Positions 6,709 to 8,979 of a stretch of 8,979 nt of DNA are shown here, piece after piece. The position numbers were made by a program, and so were the translations under genes. Below the pieces are notes generated by a model. The model ran no database searches and was not told the origin of the DNA. It worked only from the letters and a program-made list of their open reading frames with translations. The stretch spans positions 6,030 to 15,008 of the forward strand of contig MEQV01000072.1 of NCBI GenBank assembly GCA_001770355.1, given 5' to 3'. Position 1 is the first letter of the stretch, and the number at the start of each line of letters is the position of its first letter. The DNA comes from Betaproteobacteria bacterium RIFCSPLOWO2_02_FULL_62_17. GTDB taxonomy: Bacteria > Pseudomonadota > Gammaproteobacteria > Burkholderiales > SG8-39.

Positions 6709-6960
6709 CTACTCAGCCTTGATGTTGCCTTCCTTGATGACCTTGGCTTAGCGCGCCGCTTCAACGCGCAGATAGGCGGTAAATTCCTCGGGTGAATTGC
6801 CCACCGGCACGATGCCCATGGTACTCAACCGCTCGCGGTTTTCCGCCGCGTGCATGACGCGCGCGGCTTCGGCCTGTACGCGGCCGATCAGGAGCGTGTG
6901 GCCGCCGGGCGGCGCTTTGGCGACCATCTCGGCGCCGATGATGGCGCTGGCGCGGGTAGT
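6709..6960 (-). pseudogene. Relic of a Bug/TctC-type tripartite tricarboxylate transporter substrate-binding protein
   Basis: Reading the minus strand from 6960 gives RASAIIGAEMVAKAPPGGHT followed by LLIG, a typical stretch from the N-terminal lobe of Bug periplasmic binding proteins (roughly residues 75-100 of about 325). Without a break it jumps to VQAEAARVMHA, ENRERLSTMG and SPEEFTAYLR, which belong to the C-terminal helices (roughly 265 onward). About 165 residues of the middle are missing, with the junction near 6880-6886. The signal peptide and first 70 residues are also absent. A TAA at 6750-6748 interrupts the frame where family members usually have Trp before AKVIKEGNIKAE, and the original TAG stop is still at 6711-6709. 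The frame is otherwise preserved. The relic starts about 15 bases after the apaG stop. Intact relatives bind organic acids or similar small molecules in the periplasm. Non-functionality is clear. The deletion boundaries are estimated from memory of the family. Confidence 0.85.
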
Positions 6961-6974
6961 CGCGGGAAAAACCG

Positions 6975-7379
6975 TCAGTGCTGGACCGTCGGAACAGAAA
7001 GCGTGAACGCCGGGATCTTAGCATCGAAAACGACGCCGTCCTCGCAAACCATCTTGTAGGAGCCGCGCATTGTACCCATCGGCGTAGAGATGATCGTTCC
7101 GCTTGTGTATTCGAATGACTCACCGGGCTTGAGTATCGGTTGTTCGCCGACCACACCCAGTCCGCGCACTTCCCTAACCTTGTCACGTCCGTCCGTGATG
7201 ATCCAATGCCGGGTTGTTAGTTGCGCCAAAACATCTCCAGTATTGCAAATAGTGATCGTGTAGACAAACACGTAGCGCGCGGCAGATTGATCGGATTGGT
7301 CCGGCACATACTGCGTCTTCGTCGAAACAGTGATCTCGCGCCGCTTTCCTGCCGGGGTGGTTTTGTTCATAGATTGCAT
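6975..7379 (-). CDS. apaG: ApaG protein (DUF525 family)
   Basis: A 134-residue protein with a complete ApaG domain: an Ig-like beta sandwich of uncertain biochemical role, historically linked to Co2+ resistance and Mg2+ efflux phenotypes. Diagnostic blocks are EITVSTKTQYVPDQS (15-29), RYVFVYTITICNTG (35-48), TRHWIITDG (56-64), EVRGLGVVGEQPILKPGESF (70-89) including a GxGxxG-type turn, YTSGTIISTPMGTMRGSYKM (91-110), and the C-terminal FDAKIPAFTLSVP. Family members are usually 124-128 residues long. ATG at 7379 is the longest ATG start, and ATG at 7370 would give 131 residues; neither has a clear ribosome binding site. The domain is intact although both flanks are decayed genes, which suggests that selection is keeping it. 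Its usual betaproteobacterial neighbours are not seen here. Confidence 0.95.
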   Translation of the reverse strand: MQSMNKTTPAGKRREITVSTKTQYVPDQSDQSAARYVFVYTITICNTGDVLAQLTTRHWIITDGRDKVREVRGLGVVGEQPILKPGESFEYTSGTIISTPMGTMRGSYKMVCEDGVVFDAKIPAFTLSVPTVQH

Positions 7380-7654
7380 TGCACATCAAAATGGTGGCCA
7401 CTGGCAAGCTGTGCTGTTCGTCCCAGGCAATTGGCTCGCCGAAGCCCCAGTCGATCGGTAGTAAAATCAAAATTCCAAACGCGAAGTGCCCGCTGGGGCC
7501 TCGCAACAGCCGAGCGCGGCCGAAGACAATGCAAACGCTGCGAAATCACGAGCTGCCAGTTGCCAGGCGAAATAGAGGCGAGGCGAGGCATCCAATGATG
7601 CCCTTGATCTGTCGGGGCCAGGAATCCAGGTAATGAATTCGAACACGACGACAA
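7380..7654. other. Stretch with no supportable gene between apaG and the glycosyltransferase relic
   Basis: Open frames exist here on both strands, but none shows family features. The frame continuing from the glycosyltransferase relic runs to a stop at 7467, yet after about 7660 its sequence no longer resembles that family. One minus-strand frame starting at TTG 7506 contains a hydrophobic ILILLPIDWGFGEPIAWD segment, but it overlaps 197 bases of apaG and was rejected. A relatively AT-rich patch at about 7455-7485 may hold the apaG promoter on the minus strand, though I could not pick confident -35 and -10 boxes. The stretch is probably degraded remains of the missing 3' half of the relic. 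Confidence 0.4.
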
Positions 7655-8232
7655 CATGAAAAGATGCAAGTCCAGCGGGTATCACAATAGGCAGTCCCAC
7701 CAGCTCGGGACGCTCCAGTTGCATCATCCGGGCCACTCCTTCCCAGGTCCAGTGGAAGTGATTGGTTTGTCCACCTATTAGAACGCAGGCTTCCTTGATG
7801 CGGCGTGATGCTTCAGGCCCCGCCAGCAGTATGTCGCCCTGGCGATTCGAATAGATAACCGGATTGCCTTTTTCCAGATAGGCGGAGGGAGTGGTGACCA
7901 GACCCTCCAGAAACAACGTGCCATCAGGCGCGCACACCGCGAAAGGCCGCTGCGGCTCTATCGGGTTGCCTGGCGGCGAAAAACGCGCCCGCAAGCGCCA
8001 AATGGGCGGCAGGAAAATCCGGCTCCCTGGTTGCGAATTCAAGTTCCACCAGCGCCCGGTCGGGCTCGCCGCAACTCAAGGCGCAGACGCCCCTAAGGTA
8101 GCGGGAAGCGGAATTTTCCGGGAGGGTATTGGCTGCGCTGCTCGCTTGCTTGAGATCGCCTGCCTCAATCAAGGCCGCGACTCGCAAGAACGCTTGATCA
8201 GGCTGAAAGTTCTTCGAGAAGTGTGTCAGCAC
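7655..8232 (-). pseudogene. Frameshifted and truncated TPR-glycosyltransferase (GT61/DUF563-like) gene
   Basis: From GTG at 8232 a 102-residue frame encodes an N-terminal region with TPR-like helix pairs: RYLRGVCALSCGEPDRALVE (about 45-64) and AHLALAGAFFAARQPDRAAAA (77-97). It ends in TGA at 7924. Overlapping it in another frame, from about 7970 leftward, comes CAPDGTLFLEGLVTTPSAYL and then ACVLIGGQTNHFHWTWEG (about 7738-7793). The pattern GG-x-x-N-x-x-HW followed by ERPELVGLPIVIPAGL resembles the core start of GT61/DUF563 glycosyltransferases. TPR-GT61 fusions are a known architecture, so a one-base indel near 7925-7970 is the simplest explanation. Similarity ends near 7660, well short of a complete catalytic domain, so the gene is also truncated. 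Intact relatives transfer sugars onto glycans or proteins. The TPR assignment is moderate, the GT61 assignment is by motif only, and a sequencing error could explain the frameshift but not the truncation. Confidence 0.6.
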
Positions 8233-8311
8233 GAAATGAATTCCATTATTGAAGCGTAAAAATCATAGTCCATCATCAGGCAAATCGCCGCAAGGCGAGC
8301 ACGGCCATCAT
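8226..8311 (-). other. Two overlapping mini-ORFs before the TPR-glycosyltransferase relic
   Basis: On the minus strand, AAGGA followed by CCAACC precedes ATGATG at 8311, giving an 11-residue frame (MMAVLALRRFA) that ends at TGA 8278-8276. A second start overlaps it (TGATGATG) and encodes MMDYDFYASIMEFISC, whose TGA at 8228-8226 overlaps the GTG start of the TPR frame. The strong ribosome binding site and chained overlaps could be a leader arrangement, or the broken N-terminus of the relic gene after further frameshifts. Both peptides are too short to judge by composition. Confidence 0.2.
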
Positions 8312-8342
8312 GGTTGGTCCTTCCCTGCGAATTATCGATAGA

Positions 8343-8360
8343 CGCCGTTCGTGGACGGCG
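8343..8360. repeat. Perfect 6-bp inverted repeat downstream of rmuC
   Basis: CGCCGT and ACGGCG pair around a six-base loop (TCGTGG). It lies 53 bases beyond the rmuC stop on the minus strand, where a terminator would be expected, but no T-run follows. A second small hairpin, TCGCC-GCAA-GGCGA with a GNRA-type loop, lies at 8285-8298. Either could end or slow rmuC transcription, or could be chance in GC-rich DNA. Confidence 0.3.
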
Positions 8361-8412
8361 AAACTACTCGGGCTGAATACCGGTCAGGGCAAATACCTTA
8401 CTGCTCGCGGCC

Positions 8413-8979
8413 TCACTCAGGCTTCACGTCCGCCGCCAGCACCGCTTTGCCCGCATCCGGCGCCGGCAGCGACTCGACGTCTTTGAGTTTGCGTTCGATC
8501 TGCCGCGTGCGGGTCTCCGCCGCGTCAATGGAATTAGCCACGGTCTGCAGCTGCTTCTTGGTGTTCGCCAGCACGTCGCCGAAACGCCCGAACTCCGATT
8601 TGACCGCGCCGAGGATGCTCCAGACTTCGCTCGAGCGCTTTTCGATCGCAAGGGTGCGAAAGCCCATCTGCAGGCTGGAGAGCAGCGCCGCCAGCGTGGT
8701 GGGGCCGCACACGATGACGTGATGGTCGCGCTGCAGCGCTTCGAACAGTCCCGGCCGGCGCAGCACTTCGGCGTACAGCCCTTCCATGGGCAGATACAGC
8801 AGGCCGAATTCGGTGGTGTAGGGCGACTCGATGTACTTCTCGGCGATGGACTTGGCCTCCAGGCGCACCCGCGCCTCCAGCGCGCGCGCGGCGGCCTCGA
8901 CGCGCAGCGGATCGGCCGCGTCCTGCGCATCCTGCAGGCGCTGGTAATCCTCGGTGGGAAATTTGGCATCCAGCGGCAG
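8413..8979 (-). CDS. rmuC: DNA recombination protein RmuC, N-terminus cut by window edge
   Basis: The frame is open from the right edge to TGA at 8415-8413, giving the last 188 residues of RmuC. Residues 1-13 of the visible part, LPLDAKFPTEDYQ, form the family's signature within a PD-(D/E)xK nuclease-like core, including the Asp and Lys expected in such an active site. Next come KSIAEKYIESPYTTEFGLLY, LPMEGLYAEVL, VIVCGPTTLAALLSSLQMGF and the FGRFGDVLANTKKQL coiled-coil region, all typical. The tail (LPAPDAGKAVLAADVKPE) is variable in the family. E. coli RmuC has 475 residues with an N-terminal membrane segment and a long coiled coil, which would lie beyond the window. The protein limits rearrangements at short inverted repeats, though its molecular action is not well defined. 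It is transcribed toward the TPR-glycosyltransferase relic, with about 180 bases between. Confidence 0.96.
   Translation of the reverse strand: MPLDAKFPTEDYQRLQDAQDAADPLRVEAAARALEARVRLEAKSIAEKYIESPYTTEFGLLYLPMEGLYAEVLRRPGLFEALQRDHHVIVCGPTTLAALLSSLQMGFRTLAIEKRSSEVWSILGAVKSEFGRFGDVLANTKKQLQTVANSIDAAETRTRQIERKLKDVESLPAPDAGKAVLAADVKPE

Noticed and set aside
6761..7186. 141-codon minus-strand frame across apaG and the Bug relic
   Set aside because: It is out of frame with both recognisable proteins and has no domain features of its own.
7183..7506. Minus-strand frame with a hydrophobic ILILLPIDWGFGEP stretch
   Set aside because: It overlaps 197 bases of the certain apaG gene, needs a TTG start, and matches nothing recognised.

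Overview
The window looks like a piece of a GC-rich betaproteobacterial chromosome, most likely Burkholderiales or a relative. The evidence is the moaA-fdhD-mobA-moeA arrangement, an ApaG protein, a relic of a Bug/TctC-type periplasmic binding protein (a family greatly expanded in Burkholderiales), and strong GC bias at third codon positions. The taxonomic call is an inference from gene content and was not checked by any search.

Layout. (1) Positions 1-1154, minus strand: a CocE/NonD-type alpha/beta hydrolase whose C-terminus lies beyond the left edge. Just upstream of it, on the same strand, is a 42-codon stub of a short-chain dehydrogenase (1212-1337) that keeps its start and nucleotide-binding loop but has lost the rest of the gene. 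(2) Positions 1417-5242, plus strand: a compact four-gene molybdenum cofactor block, moaA, fdhD, mobA, moeA, with two ATGA overlaps. MoaA begins cofactor synthesis from GTP, MoeA inserts molybdenum, MobA adds the nucleotide to make the bis-guanylyl form, and FdhD carries sulfur to the cofactor of formate dehydrogenase. The block as a whole points to formate dehydrogenase maturation. (3) Positions 5286-5711, minus: a small DUF2784-type membrane protein, convergent with moeA. (4) Positions 5894-6693, plus: two overlapping genes of unknown function, the second apparently exported. (5) Positions 6709-8232, minus: a decayed stretch around one intact gene, apaG. On one side is a Bug binding-protein relic with a large internal deletion and a stop codon. 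On the other is a frameshifted, truncated TPR-glycosyltransferase (GT61-like) gene. (6) Positions 8413-8979, minus: the C-terminal part of rmuC, running off the right edge.

I do not see a convincing new multi-gene system, CRISPR array, tRNA, rRNA or insertion sequence. The most notable points are the three gene relics within 9 kb, a FdhD lacking the second cysteine of the usual CxxC, a hydrolase with an unusual acid site, a short upstream ORF and direct repeat abutting that hydrolase's start, and the uncharacterised two-gene unit at 5894-6693.
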